Assembly: GCA_020052415.1 (NCBI GenBank)
Contig: JAGVPB010000065.1
Coordinates: 62,001-126,000 of the forward strand
DNA length: 64,000 bases
Source: Bacteroidales bacterium
GTDB lineage: Bacteria; Bacteroidota; Bacteroidia; Bacteroidales; JAADJA01
Direction of reading: 5' to 3'
In this document: positions 40,577 to 50,070 of the stretch, one piece after another
Numbering within the stretch: position 1 is the stretch's first letter
How the letters are laid out: the number at the start of each line of letters is the position of its first letter
Made by a program: the position numbers and the translations under genes
Notes under the pieces: model-generated
Database searches by the model: none
Seen by the model: the letters and a program-made list of their open reading frames with translations, nothing else
What the model was told of the DNA's origin: nothing

Positions 40577-41428
40577 TTGGAAAGAGAGATTCTCATAGAG
40601 CATTTTCAGAGACAGGGCTTTGCCCTTTTAGATGACGACATTAACTACAATCAAATTGCTCTTGCGACAAATTTATTGTTTGAACGAGATTCAGTTATTA
40701 AAGCAATCGTTATACGGGAGACAGCAGACAGTTTACCTGATTCAATGATTCAGAGATTCTCTCAATCTGCCCGAATTCATTCCAAGACGCTTGAAATTTT
40801 CTTTGCGTTTCCAAGCAAGCCAACAGTAAAAATTTTAAATAGTTGTAAGTTATTTGGAGTAGGTATTCTTTATAAAGACACTCATAATTCTGTTCAAACT
40901 TATGCCGAATCAAAACAGATAAAAGGAAGAAAAATAATTGCTGCAATTCCAAAGACACAAATTTTCTTTAGTTCTCGACAGCATTTAGAAGAAAGAAAAG
41001 AAGGCGAAACAATCATAGACGACCAAAGAGATTCTTTAAAAGTTCCAATCTTCCCAATGCTTGTTGAGAATGACCAACAATATTCAAATGATATAAGAAA
41101 ATTATGGCCTATCATTTGTCGATGCATGGAGGATTGCCAATATGTATTAGTAATTCTTTCAGGCGAGTATCGGAAAATAATTGACAGGGAAACTAGAAGG
41201 GCACTTGAATATTATGACCCTGATGAGATTTTATTTTACATCAAGAACGATAAACAGACCAAAGAAGAATGGAAAGATTTAATTGAGTTTGTCATTCAGC
41301 ACAATGTAAAATATACCGATTATTTTGACAAGAGAGATTTTAAACTCAAATTCAATCAGCGACTAATGAAAATAATTATCAAACTTCACAAGGACAATGG
41401 AGTGCAATTTTTAGCTGACGGACTTTAA
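40577..41428 (+). CDS. Unknown protein with C-terminal DUF4062/TIR-like region, coupled to the ParB-like gene
   Basis: TTG start immediately after upstream TAA; YVLVILSGEYRKIIDRETRRALEYYDPDEILFYIKNDKQTKEEWKDLIEFV. Confidence 0.65.
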   Translation: MEREILIEHFQRQGFALLDDDINYNQIALATNLLFERDSVIKAIVIRETADSLPDSMIQRFSQSARIHSKTLEIFFAFPSKPTVKILNSCKLFGVGILYKDTHNSVQTYAESKQIKGRKIIAAIPKTQIFFSSRQHLEERKEGETIIDDQRDSLKVPIFPMLVENDQQYSNDIRKLWPIICRCMEDCQYVLVILSGEYRKIIDRETRRALEYYDPDEILFYIKNDKQTKEEWKDLIEFVIQHNVKYTDYFDKRDFKLKFNQRLMKIIIKLHKDNGVQFLADGL

Positions 41429-41504
41429 TCAAAAATTTTCTTATGAAATCTAATAAACACAACAATATCCATTCTGCGATACCTCATCTGAGATACCCCA
41501 TTGT

Positions 41505-41568
41505 CTTAAGTCTTCAAGCCATATCAGGTACGGCGGAGCGGCTTAAGCCTTGATAAAATAATGAAATA
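41505..41568 (+). repeat. Imperfect direct repeat A1
   Basis: cttaagtcttcaagccatatcaggtacggcggagcggcttaagccttgataaaataatgaaatag; partner 41951-42016. Confidence 0.75.
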
Positions 41569-41608
41569 GTAATGAGTGAAAAGTGGTATCTTTACAAAAA
41601 AAATAACA

Positions 41609-41848
41609 ATGGACATTCAAGCAAGAAAGATAAGTTTGATCCAGGAATTTCTCAGAATTAATAGCGAGGAATTGATCAATAAACTTGACAGGTTTCTGCA
41701 TGACGAAAAAAGGAAAATCTATGAGCAGGAATTAAAGCCAATGTCAATAGACAGTTTTAATGCAATGATTGACCAGGCAGAGGAAGATGCAGCCAACGGA
41801 CGGGTTATTGAAGCTAAGAATCTGAGAACAGACATCGAAAATATGTAA
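41609..41848 (+). CDS. Putative orphan antitoxin/addiction-module-like small protein
   Basis: MDIQARKISLIQEFLRINSEELINKLDRFLHDEKRKIYEQELKPMSIDSFNAMIDQAEEDAANGRVIEAKNLRTDIENM. Confidence 0.7.
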   Translation: MDIQARKISLIQEFLRINSEELINKLDRFLHDEKRKIYEQELKPMSIDSFNAMIDQAEEDAANGRVIEAKNLRTDIENM

Positions 41849-41950
41849 AAATAAGTTCGGTATTCGATTGCAGACAAAGCCCAAAAAAATAATAGAAAAT
41901 ATTACACCCAGCCCATAACAGTTTGCTTGCTCAATACTTCGCACCACTGG

Positions 41951-42016
41951 CTTAAGACTTCAAGTGATGGCAGGTGCGATAGAGCGACTTAAGCCCTGGT
42001 AAAATCAATGACATAG
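41951..42016 (+). repeat. Imperfect direct repeat A2
   Basis: cttaagacttcaagtgatggcaggtgcgatagagcgacttaagccctggtaaaatcaatgacatag. Confidence 0.75.
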
Positions 42017-42046
42017 AACTTTTCCTTCTGGCGCAATTCATATTCG

Positions 42047-42105
42047 TTAGGTTTAAGCGTTGCAGGCTTGTGCCGGCTTATGGCAGGAATGATGAACGAA
42101 CAGAT
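42047..42105 (+). repeat. Imperfect direct repeat B1
   Basis: aggtttaagcgttgcaggcttgtgccggcttatggcaggaatgatgaac; partner 42889-42945. Confidence 0.8.
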
Positions 42106-42178
42106 TTTTCTGACGTTTTGGACATAAAACACAACACATTTTTTATTAAATTTGCATCATAAATTAAACAGGACTTAA

Positions 42179-42424
42179 ATGAAAACAATAGACATAAATA
42201 CGACACTAATTGATGGGTACTTGCGGCTACTGGACAATCTTAGCCCAAGCAACAAGCTTGACCTCATTTCTAAACTTACTCTTTCAGTTAAGACTGACAT
42301 CACTGACAGGAAGAAATCTTTTTACAAAGCATTCGGTGCCTGGGAGTCAAAACAATCGGCTGACGAAATTATCAATGACATACGAAATAGCAGGACTTTA
42401 AACCGACAAATTGAACAGTTTTGA
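42179..42424 (+). CDS. Antitoxin of VapBC-like module
   Basis: 81 aa; upstream of and overlapping the PIN-domain toxin. Confidence 0.75.
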   Translation: MKTIDINTTLIDGYLRLLDNLSPSNKLDLISKLTLSVKTDITDRKKSFYKAFGAWESKQSADEIINDIRNSRTLNRQIEQF

Positions 42425-42819
42425 AAAAGTATCTCATTGACACTAACACTTGCATTTATTACATCAAAGGCAAGTTTGACCTCAACAAAAAATTTGAGAA
42501 AGCCGACCCTGACAACTGTTTTATTTCCGAAATCACACTTGCCGAATTAAAGTTTGGTATTGAGAACAGCGAGAAAAAAGATAAAAACCAGAAAGCTCTT
42601 GACAATTTTTTATCGGGGATAAAAATTGTTCCCATTTTTCATTCGATTGACCTCTATGCAAAAGAAAAAGCCCGGTTAAGAAAAGCGGGAATTTCTGTTG
42701 ATGACTTTGACCTGTTGATTGGCGTTACATCAGTAACTCATAATTTAACAATGGTTACGAACAACACCGACCATTTCAAGAGGATAAAGGGAATCGCTTT
42801 GGAGGACTGGACGAAATAA
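42421..42819 (+). CDS. PIN-domain toxin (VapC-like)
   Basis: KYLIDTNTCIYYIKGKFDLNKKF...ISEITLAELKFGIENS...VDDFDLLIGVTSVTHNLTMVTNNTDHFKRIKGIALEDW. Confidence 0.92.
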   Translation: MKKYLIDTNTCIYYIKGKFDLNKKFEKADPDNCFISEITLAELKFGIENSEKKDKNQKALDNFLSGIKIVPIFHSIDLYAKEKARLRKAGISVDDFDLLIGVTSVTHNLTMVTNNTDHFKRIKGIALEDWTK

Positions 42820-42888
42820 TATTGAACTAATGACCGTCGAGGACAAAGAAGCAACAGCAGCCATCTCCTCTGACGCCATTCCTGCGTG

Positions 42889-42945
42889 GCAGGTTTAAGC
42901 GTTGCAGGTTTGATCCGGTTTATGGCAGGAAAGATGAATAAAGGA
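42889..42945 (+). repeat. Imperfect direct repeat B2
   Basis: caggtttaagcgttgcaggtttgatccggtttatggcaggaaagatgaa. Confidence 0.8.
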
Positions 42946-43134
42946 TTAACAGGAGGAACAAGGCGATAGTAAATGGTGCAAAAGCCCTCACTGCTTCGGG
43001 TCTTCCGGCTAGGCCCTTTGGGTAAGTATGACTTTAAGCAAAGAGGTAAAACACTTATATTTTAGGTGCAAGTCCAGTCCGGCCAGAAATAAACCTGATT
43101 AATTATATTTTGTAATTTTGACAAAAGACATTCT

Positions 43135-43356
43135 ATGACAATATCCGATTTAAAACTGAAAATATTTCGACAAGTTGATTCTCTGGAGAAGAATCGGTTA
43201 GAAGAACTTTATGGAGTTTTAATAAACTACATAAATGGTCACAAAGATATTAATGATTGGGAAAAATTAACTACTGAGCAAAAGCAGGGAATTATTGATG
43301 CGATTGAGGAAATAGAATCAGGCAAGGGAATTCCCCACGAAAAACTTAAATTTTAA
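43135..43356 (+). CDS. Putative orphan antitoxin-like protein
   Basis: 73 aa MTISDLKLKIFRQVDSLEKNRLEELYGVLINYING...ELTTEQKQGIIDAIEEIESGKGIPHEK-type tail. Confidence 0.65.
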   Translation: MTISDLKLKIFRQVDSLEKNRLEELYGVLINYINGHKDINDWEKLTTEQKQGIIDAIEEIESGKGIPHEKLKF

Positions 43357-43367
43357 ATTGAATATAA

Positions 43368-45755
43368 ATGAAAAACCTGTACTTTTTATCAGCATTTGTA
43401 TTTTTTAGTGTGTTCTTCATCCAGGCTTTTTCACAATCGGGATCGCAAACCTTTACTTCATCCGGAGTCTTCACCGTTCCCGCAGATGTGACATCCGTTA
43501 CAATTGAACTTGTTGGTGCAGGAGGTGCCGGAGGAATCAATGGTGGCGGTGGTGGAGGAGGCGGTGGTTATGCACTGGGAGTTTATACCGTTGTTCCTTT
43601 ATCGGAATATACTGTAACCGTTGGGATTGCCGGCGGAGGCGCTGCGGTTGGTTTAACCGGTGTGGGTGATTTGATTTCCGCAACAGGAGGAGAAAACGGA
43701 ACCTGGGTTCCCAATCCTAATTTAGGCGGTGGCGGTGCCGGAGGAACTGGTTCAAACGGGACAGTTGCCAATAGAACCGGAGGAACAGGTGGTGGCGGAT
43801 ACTGGACTTATTTTGGCGGTGGTGGTGGTGGAGCCGCAGGCTCGGTGAGTGATGGTTTTGCAGGAGGTAATACCATTACATGGACGGGAAATTGTGTAAC
43901 CCCTGGAGGAGCAGGCGGCTTGAGTGGCGGTGCTCCCGGAGGTGCAGGCGGGAAAGGAGCAGGATTTACAGATGTGAATTGCAATGTTACCGATCCGGCC
44001 GGAAACGGCGAAAATTATGGTGGCGGCGGTGGCGGCGGAAACGGTAATGGCGGTGTTCCCTTAACCGGCACCGGCGGGTATGTATTAATTTCTTGGGGAA
44101 TGACTTCGGAAAACTGCTGCGATTATTCAAACAACGGCCAGAATATCGGTATCGAGGGCGAGTCATTCGGTGTGGCTTTGGGTGATCTGGACGGTGATAA
44201 TGACCTGGATGCCGTGAAAGTGGATGCCTATAACGATATCGAAGTCTATGAAAATGATGGAAATTCTTCTTTCACCCTGATGCAGAATGTCGGGCAGGAT
44301 GGGTGGAGATACGGAGTGAAAATAGCCGATGTGGACATGGATTCAGATTTGGATATTATCACTGCCGGCTTTGGTCTGAGCTATGGCTGCGAGGTTTACA
44401 AAAACAATGGATCAGGTAATTTCACTCTTTCACAGGATGACATTGCGACCAATCTGACCATTAACAAATTTGACATGGCTGATCTGAATAATGATACCTA
44501 CCAGGACCTGTTTTTACCGGCTTATTCGGGTGGTGGCAGCCAGGTATGGTTTAACGATGGTTCCGGGAATTTTAATAATTCCAGTCAAAACCTTGCGGGC
44601 CAGTCATGTACGGAAGTGGCCCTGGGTGACCTCGATGGCGACGGTGATGCGGATGCATTTGTATCGTCAACCAACTCAGCGCCTTCAAAGGTCTGGATCA
44701 ATAATGGTTCTGGGAATTTTACAGATAGCGGACAAGCCCTGGGTACTGGCAACAGCTACGGAGTTGATTTGGCCGACCTTGATAATGATGGAGATCAGGA
44801 TGCGGTGTGTGCCAATTGGACGGTTCCATCCCAGGTTTGGCTGAATGGCGGGGATGGTGATTTTACAGAAGGTTTTGTAATCAATAATAATAATTATGCG
44901 AAATCAGTCAGGCTGGTTGATCATGATTACGATCACCTGACCGATATCTTTATCGGGAGCTATGGCTCGCACGGGCTGCAGGTGTGGCACAACGCCGGAT
45001 CGGGAAATTTTGAGCTTTGTTATGAAAATTCAGGAGAGGATGTTTACGCTCATGACCTGGCTATTGGAGATATGAATAATGATTACATGCCGGATGTTTA
45101 TCTCGGAAATTTTAGTTCCTCCGAAGGCGATCAGGTTTATATTAAAGCTTCGACAGCCTTAATAAATGAAAATGCATCTCTTTGCCAGGGTGACAGTATT
45201 TATCTCGGCGGAAGCTGGCAAAGTTCTCCTGGAAACTACTTGGATGCATGGAACTGCGATACTATAATTAATACTCTGCTTGCAATAATTGTTGTTGATA
45301 CTTCAGTTACCCAGGCCGGGACAACCTTAACAGCCAATGCCCCTGACGCTTCTTATCAATGGCTCGATTGTCTGACATGGATTCCGGTTGAAGGAGCGAC
45401 TTCCCAATCCTTTACACCCACGGAAACAGGAAACTATGCAGTTGAGGTGACTCAGGACAATTGTAAGGATACCTCAGCCTGCTATTTTGTTGACCTGACC
45501 GGTTTGCCCGAAAATTCAGAATCACAAAAATTACACATTTACCCTAACCCGGCAAGCAATAAGCTGTTTATTGAAGCTGAAAACCCGGCTGAAATAATGG
45601 AATATCGAATCACCGATATCATGGGAACTGAAATCTTTCAATTAAAATCAGAATCATTGGTATTGGATATTTCCGGTTTGAAAAATGGATGTCACTTCCT
45701 GCATGTTAAGTTCACTGAATCAAAGATTATAAGGAAATTGCTTATTTATAGATAA
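43368..45755 (+). CDS. Secreted T9SS protein with glycine-rich domain and FG-GAP/VCBS repeats
   Basis: GGAGGINGGGGGGGGGYALGVYTV; repeats VALGDLDGDGDADAFVSS, VDLADLDNDGDQDAV; C-term LHIYPNPASNKLFIEA. Confidence 0.9.
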   Translation: MKNLYFLSAFVFFSVFFIQAFSQSGSQTFTSSGVFTVPADVTSVTIELVGAGGAGGINGGGGGGGGGYALGVYTVVPLSEYTVTVGIAGGGAAVGLTGVGDLISATGGENGTWVPNPNLGGGGAGGTGSNGTVANRTGGTGGGGYWTYFGGGGGGAAGSVSDGFAGGNTITWTGNCVTPGGAGGLSGGAPGGAGGKGAGFTDVNCNVTDPAGNGENYGGGGGGGNGNGGVPLTGTGGYVLISWGMTSENCCDYSNNGQNIGIEGESFGVALGDLDGDNDLDAVKVDAYNDIEVYENDGNSSFTLMQNVGQDGWRYGVKIADVDMDSDLDIITAGFGLSYGCEVYKNNGSGNFTLSQDDIATNLTINKFDMADLNNDTYQDLFLPAYSGGGSQVWFNDGSGNFNNSSQNLAGQSCTEVALGDLDGDGDADAFVSSTNSAPSKVWINNGSGNFTDSGQALGTGNSYGVDLADLDNDGDQDAVCANWTVPSQVWLNGGDGDFTEGFVINNNNYAKSVRLVDHDYDHLTDIFIGSYGSHGLQVWHNAGSGNFELCYENSGEDVYAHDLAIGDMNNDYMPDVYLGNFSSSEGDQVYIKASTALINENASLCQGDSIYLGGSWQSSPGNYLDAWNCDTIINTLLAIIVVDTSVTQAGTTLTANAPDASYQWLDCLTWIPVEGATSQSFTPTETGNYAVEVTQDNCKDTSACYFVDLTGLPENSESQKLHIYPNPASNKLFIEAENPAEIMEYRITDIMGTEIFQLKSESLVLDISGLKNGCHFLHVKFTESKIIRKLLIYR

Positions 45756-45840
45756 TGGTCAGGCGTGTTGTGCCAGAATAACTCTTCAGAAATATTATTA
45801 GTTTTTTTTCTTTCTTTGCAAAAGGCTAATCCATCATAAT

Positions 45841-47262
45841 ATGGTTTTCAGTTCCATTGTTTTCATTTTATATTTTTTACCGGCTTTTTTGGTGACCTAT
45901 TATGTAGTGGATAAAAAATATAAAAACCTTGTCATCCTTATATTTAGCATATTCTTTTATAGCTGGGGCGCTCCAAAATTTATTTTTGTAATCCTGGGAA
46001 CCACCTTTCTTGATTTTCACCTGGTAAAGTGGATGTCGCGGACACAAACGGTTTTGCACCGCCGCCTAATGCTCGCTTTGTCTGTTTCGGTCAATTTGGG
46101 CCTGCTTTTCTATTTTAAGTACTCTAACTTTTTTATCGAAAATGTCAATACCTTTCTGTCAGTTTTCGGAGCTACGGGTATTCACTGGACGAAACTGATA
46201 TTACCGATTGGAATTTCATTCTATACATTTGAAACCATTACCTATGTTGTGGACGTTTACCGCCGGGTTCATAAGCCTCTGGATAATTTCTGGGATTATC
46301 AGACCTATATAATTCTATTTCCAAAACTTATAGCGGGTCCCATTATTCGCTATCATGAACTTGCCGACCAGATCACTGACAGGTCACAAAATGAAAACAT
46401 TGACAATAAGCTGACGGGATTTTACCGCTTTGCTATCGGCCTGGCTAAAAAAGTTCTGATCGCAAACCACATGGGCCAACAGGCGGATGCTATTTTTGCA
46501 ATGAACTACTCCGGACTTGACACCTATTCTGCATGGATAGGAATCCTGGCTTATACTTTCCAGATTTATTTCGATTTTTCGGGTTATTCGGATATGGCCA
46601 TCGGATTGGGAAAGATGATTGGATTCAAATTTCCTGAAAACTTCAACAATCCTTATATCTCACAAAGCATCACAGAATTTTGGCGCAGATGGCATATTAC
46701 CCTGGGAGCATGGATGAGGAATTACCTTTATATCCCTCTTGGTGGCAACAAGGTCGGTTCAAAAACAAGACTTTATTTTAACCTTTGGTTCGTATTCCTT
46801 GCTTCAGGATTATGGCATGGCGCTTCCTGGAGCTTTGTGATCTGGGGCGCTTACCATGGACTATTCCTTGTACTCGAACGTATATTTCTGGCTGATGTTT
46901 ATAGGCGAATCGGCAAATTCCCAAGTACTATAATTACTTTTTTTATTGTCGTTATCGGATGGGTGTTTTTCAGAATTGAACAAATGCCTCAGGCAATTTT
47001 ATTTTTAGAGAGAATGTTTGCCTTTAGTTTTAATGCTGCTGCATTCGATTCTGAATTTTATACTTATTTCATTATTGCATGTGTTTTTGCATTTTTCGCT
47101 TATGGCAAAAAAGGACAATACATTCAGAACCTGATATATTTTGAGCCGTATTCGATCCGCCGCTATTTAGCAGTCGCTGCAGTAACAGTTATTGTGATAG
47201 TTTTATCAGTCAGTTCCATTACATCATCCGGATTTAATCCATTTATTTATTTCAGATTTTAA
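45841..47262 (+). CDS. MBOAT-family O-acyltransferase (AlgI-like)
   Basis: ILPIGISFYTFETITYVVDVYR, YFDFSGYSDMAIGLGKMIGFKFPENFNNPYIS, WRRWHITLGAWMRNYLYIPLGGN. Confidence 0.95.
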   Translation: MVFSSIVFILYFLPAFLVTYYVVDKKYKNLVILIFSIFFYSWGAPKFIFVILGTTFLDFHLVKWMSRTQTVLHRRLMLALSVSVNLGLLFYFKYSNFFIENVNTFLSVFGATGIHWTKLILPIGISFYTFETITYVVDVYRRVHKPLDNFWDYQTYIILFPKLIAGPIIRYHELADQITDRSQNENIDNKLTGFYRFAIGLAKKVLIANHMGQQADAIFAMNYSGLDTYSAWIGILAYTFQIYFDFSGYSDMAIGLGKMIGFKFPENFNNPYISQSITEFWRRWHITLGAWMRNYLYIPLGGNKVGSKTRLYFNLWFVFLASGLWHGASWSFVIWGAYHGLFLVLERIFLADVYRRIGKFPSTIITFFIVVIGWVFFRIEQMPQAILFLERMFAFSFNAAAFDSEFYTYFIIACVFAFFAYGKKGQYIQNLIYFEPYSIRRYLAVAAVTVIVIVLSVSSITSSGFNPFIYFRF

Positions 47263-47264
47263 AA

Positions 47265-48569
47265 ATGACTAGAATTCCTGTATCGATCCAACATATTTTA
47301 TTCTGGCTAATATTGTTTCTTCTCATTGTTCCATTTCTTCAGGAAAAAATTAAAATAGCAGCTATTTGGCCATTGAAGGGCGCAGTTGTCATTAATCCTG
47401 ATAGTGAATTTTCTTTCGATGGCTGGCTTTCAGGTACATTTCAGGAAGAAAAAGAAAAATACTTAAATGAGAATTTCGGATTTCGTAATTATTTAGTAAG
47501 GCTCAATAACCAAATTTCTTATGCATTCTTCAACAAGGCCAAAGCAAAAGCTGTGGTCATTGGAAAAAATAATTATTTATATGAAGAAAACTACATCAAA
47601 GCTTATTTTGGTTCTGATTTTATCGGCTCAGACAGCATTTTACATCAAGTGCAAAAGCTGAAATTTATTGCTGATACCCTTGCAAGATTAAATAAAGACC
47701 TGATTTTAGTTTTTGCTCCAGGTAAAGCTTCATTTTTCCCAGAATATATTCCTGAAAAATATCTGAAACAAAGAAAAGAAACAAATTTTGAGTATTACTT
47801 GAAATTTGCGAAAGAAAATAATTTAAACGTGATTGATTTCAACACATTTTACAAATCACAAAAGGGAATATCACAATTCCCGCTTTATCCAAAATACGGC
47901 ATCCATTGGAGTTATTATGCTGTTTGTCTTGCAACGGACTCGATTATAAAATATATCGAATACCTGCGCCACATTGATATTCCGGATATTATTTGGGAGG
48001 AGATAAAGATTGAACCTGCAAGAAATGGAGATAATGATATTATAGAAGGCATGAATTTGTTGTTTAAACCAAAACCTGAAAAGTTAGCTTACAGACAATT
48101 TCATTTTGGCCCGGTCAATGGGAATCCAAAACCCTCAATACTTACGATTTCCGATAGCTTTTACTGGAGTATTTACAATATGGGTATATTGAATGCTTTA
48201 TGTAAAAATAGTTTTTGGTTTTATAATAGGGAGATCTACCCTGATTTTTTTACCAAACCGAAATACGCCGAACATGTTGATGTCATGGATGAAATACAAA
48301 AACACGATCTCATTCTTATCATGGCCGGTGACGCAACTTTAACGAATTTTGGCTGGGGATTTATTGATATTGCTTATGACTTATTCAAAGGGATTGATAA
48401 TGGGCACAGATTTTCCAAAGAATTCTATCAAAAGGTTTCCGAAATGCGTGATTACATAAGAAAGGACTCTGTGTGGTTTGATAATATCAAAGTCAAAGCT
48501 CAGGAAAGGAAAATTTCTGTAGATTCGATGATTACTCTTGATGCAATTTGGTTGCTCCAGAACAAGTAA
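47265..48569 (+). CDS. AlgX/AlgJ SGNH-like (DHHW) acetyltransferase partner
   Basis: VVIGKNNYLYEENYIKAYFG, LVFAPGKASFFPEYIPEKY, GIHWSYYAVCLATDSI; 3' of the MBOAT gene. Confidence 0.8.
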   Translation: MTRIPVSIQHILFWLILFLLIVPFLQEKIKIAAIWPLKGAVVINPDSEFSFDGWLSGTFQEEKEKYLNENFGFRNYLVRLNNQISYAFFNKAKAKAVVIGKNNYLYEENYIKAYFGSDFIGSDSILHQVQKLKFIADTLARLNKDLILVFAPGKASFFPEYIPEKYLKQRKETNFEYYLKFAKENNLNVIDFNTFYKSQKGISQFPLYPKYGIHWSYYAVCLATDSIIKYIEYLRHIDIPDIIWEEIKIEPARNGDNDIIEGMNLLFKPKPEKLAYRQFHFGPVNGNPKPSILTISDSFYWSIYNMGILNALCKNSFWFYNREIYPDFFTKPKYAEHVDVMDEIQKHDLILIMAGDATLTNFGWGFIDIAYDLFKGIDNGHRFSKEFYQKVSEMRDYIRKDSVWFDNIKVKAQERKISVDSMITLDAIWLLQNK

Positions 48570-48594
48570 AAACATCTTGCTTTCCAGTGAAATG

Positions 48595-49356
48595 CTAATT
48601 CAATGCAGGATCATCTTTTATTGAAAACCTCCACACACAATAATACTCTTCCGGATGCATATCCGGCGGACAGCAAATACATTCCGTCTTTATCCGTGTA
48701 TCAATGGTTTCGGCAAATGTAGTATATTCAACCAGTCCGCCGGATTTGCACGGATAATCTGTCAGCCCTTTTCGTTTCCGGGCTTCCTGTACCCGGCATT
48801 TGTTCATCCTGAAAATAAAACCGGTGTTTGAGTCATCAGCAAAGGATTGTTCGTTGATGAAGGCATATAATCTGAATTGCAGAGCCTTTTTCAAGCCTTC
48901 CAATCCGGGGCTTTCATCTAATCCAATCATTCTTTTTATTGACCTTGCCTCAAAAGGTGAGAAATGCGCCCAGCACGAGTCATTACATCGCTTGGCATCG
49001 TTCATTCCATGTTGGAATTCTACCGCCTGAAACCATACTCCGTCCGTTGCCAGCCAATTGACTGCGATACTTTCACGCAGTTTATCAAGCGCTTCTTCCG
49101 GCAAATCGAGCAATGGCTTTGGCAATCCGTTGTCCAGCCCGAATCCAAGTGTCTTCGCAAGCCGGGTCAATTGGATTGAAAGAGAATTCTTCCATGCTGT
49201 CTCAAGCGCTTCATAAGCCTTTTCGGTTCCCAACTGATGCTGTACTTCGCCGAACCACATCGCATGATGCATCATCAGGCGATGGAAAAAATCGAGGATG
49301 AGTTTGACATTGTCCTCTTTGGAAAGCTTTTGGGGATTGGATGTAATAATTTCCAT
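48595..49356 (-). CDS. DUF6125-like conserved protein
   Basis: MEIITSNPQKLSKEDNVKLILDFFHRLMMHHAMWFGEV...; Cys motifs CNDSCW, CKSGG, CICCPPDMHPEEYYCVWRF. Confidence 0.65.
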   Translation of the reverse strand: MEIITSNPQKLSKEDNVKLILDFFHRLMMHHAMWFGEVQHQLGTEKAYEALETAWKNSLSIQLTRLAKTLGFGLDNGLPKPLLDLPEEALDKLRESIAVNWLATDGVWFQAVEFQHGMNDAKRCNDSCWAHFSPFEARSIKRMIGLDESPGLEGLKKALQFRLYAFINEQSFADDSNTGFIFRMNKCRVQEARKRKGLTDYPCKSGGLVEYTTFAETIDTRIKTECICCPPDMHPEEYYCVWRFSIKDDPALN

Positions 49357-49360
49357 GCTT

Positions 49361-50068
49361 TTATTTTTTATAACCCGAATAAAGTGTGGCAATACCAAAA
49401 GTCAGCGTCCTATGCGAATTTTCACGAAAGCCTGCATCCGACATGCACTGTAAAAATTGGTTCCCTGACGGGAAATTTATTACCGATTCCGGCAGGTAGG
49501 TATAGGCGGAATTGTTTCCCGAAACAATGCGACCGACCCAGGGAAGGATATGCCTGAAATAGAAATAATAAAGTTGTTTTACAGGAAATCCTGACGGTTT
49601 TGAAAATTCAAGAATGGCAACGATTCCGCCTTTGTTTAAAACCCTGTACATTTCGGATAATCCTGTATCGAGATGCTCGAAATTCCTCACACCAAAAGCG
49701 ACCATCACAGCATCAAATCTTTCATCGCTGAATTCCAGATTTTCCGAATCACCAGGTTCAAGCCGGATCAGGTGATCGAGACCTTTTATTAAAATTTTCT
49801 TCCTGCCGATTTCGAGCATTTCTTCTGCAAGATCAATCCCGATGATCTCATCAGGGTCCAGTTTTACTGCTGCAATTGCAAGGTCCGCGGTTCCGGTGGC
49901 GACATCAAGAATTTTTCGGGGATGGTATTCACTCAGCAACCGGATTACTTTTTTTCTCCATGAATAATCAATTCCAAGTGAAAGAAAATGGTTCAGAAAA
50001 TCATATTTAGGAGCTATGCTGTTAAACATTGATCTCACCTGCTGCCTGGCTTTACCTTCCTCTTTCAT
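49361..50068 (-). CDS. ubiE/menG: Demethylmenaquinone methyltransferase
   Basis: VRSMFNSIAPKYDFLNHFLSLGIDYSWRKKVI...ILDVATGTADLAI. Confidence 0.94.
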   Translation of the reverse strand: MKEEGKARQQVRSMFNSIAPKYDFLNHFLSLGIDYSWRKKVIRLLSEYHPRKILDVATGTADLAIAAVKLDPDEIIGIDLAEEMLEIGRKKILIKGLDHLIRLEPGDSENLEFSDERFDAVMVAFGVRNFEHLDTGLSEMYRVLNKGGIVAILEFSKPSGFPVKQLYYFYFRHILPWVGRIVSGNNSAYTYLPESVINFPSGNQFLQCMSDAGFRENSHRTLTFGIATLYSGYKK

Positions 50069-50070
50069 GG

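Noticed and set aside
41505-42945. Treating the 41.5-43 kb direct repeats as part of the same integron-like array
   Set aside because: The cassette end-complementarity rule seen at 4.7-10.4 kb fails here; kept as separate direct-repeat findings.
42971-43095. Functional tRNA gene
   Set aside because: T-loop-like motif present but acceptor and T stems do not pair consistently and no anticodon arm was found.
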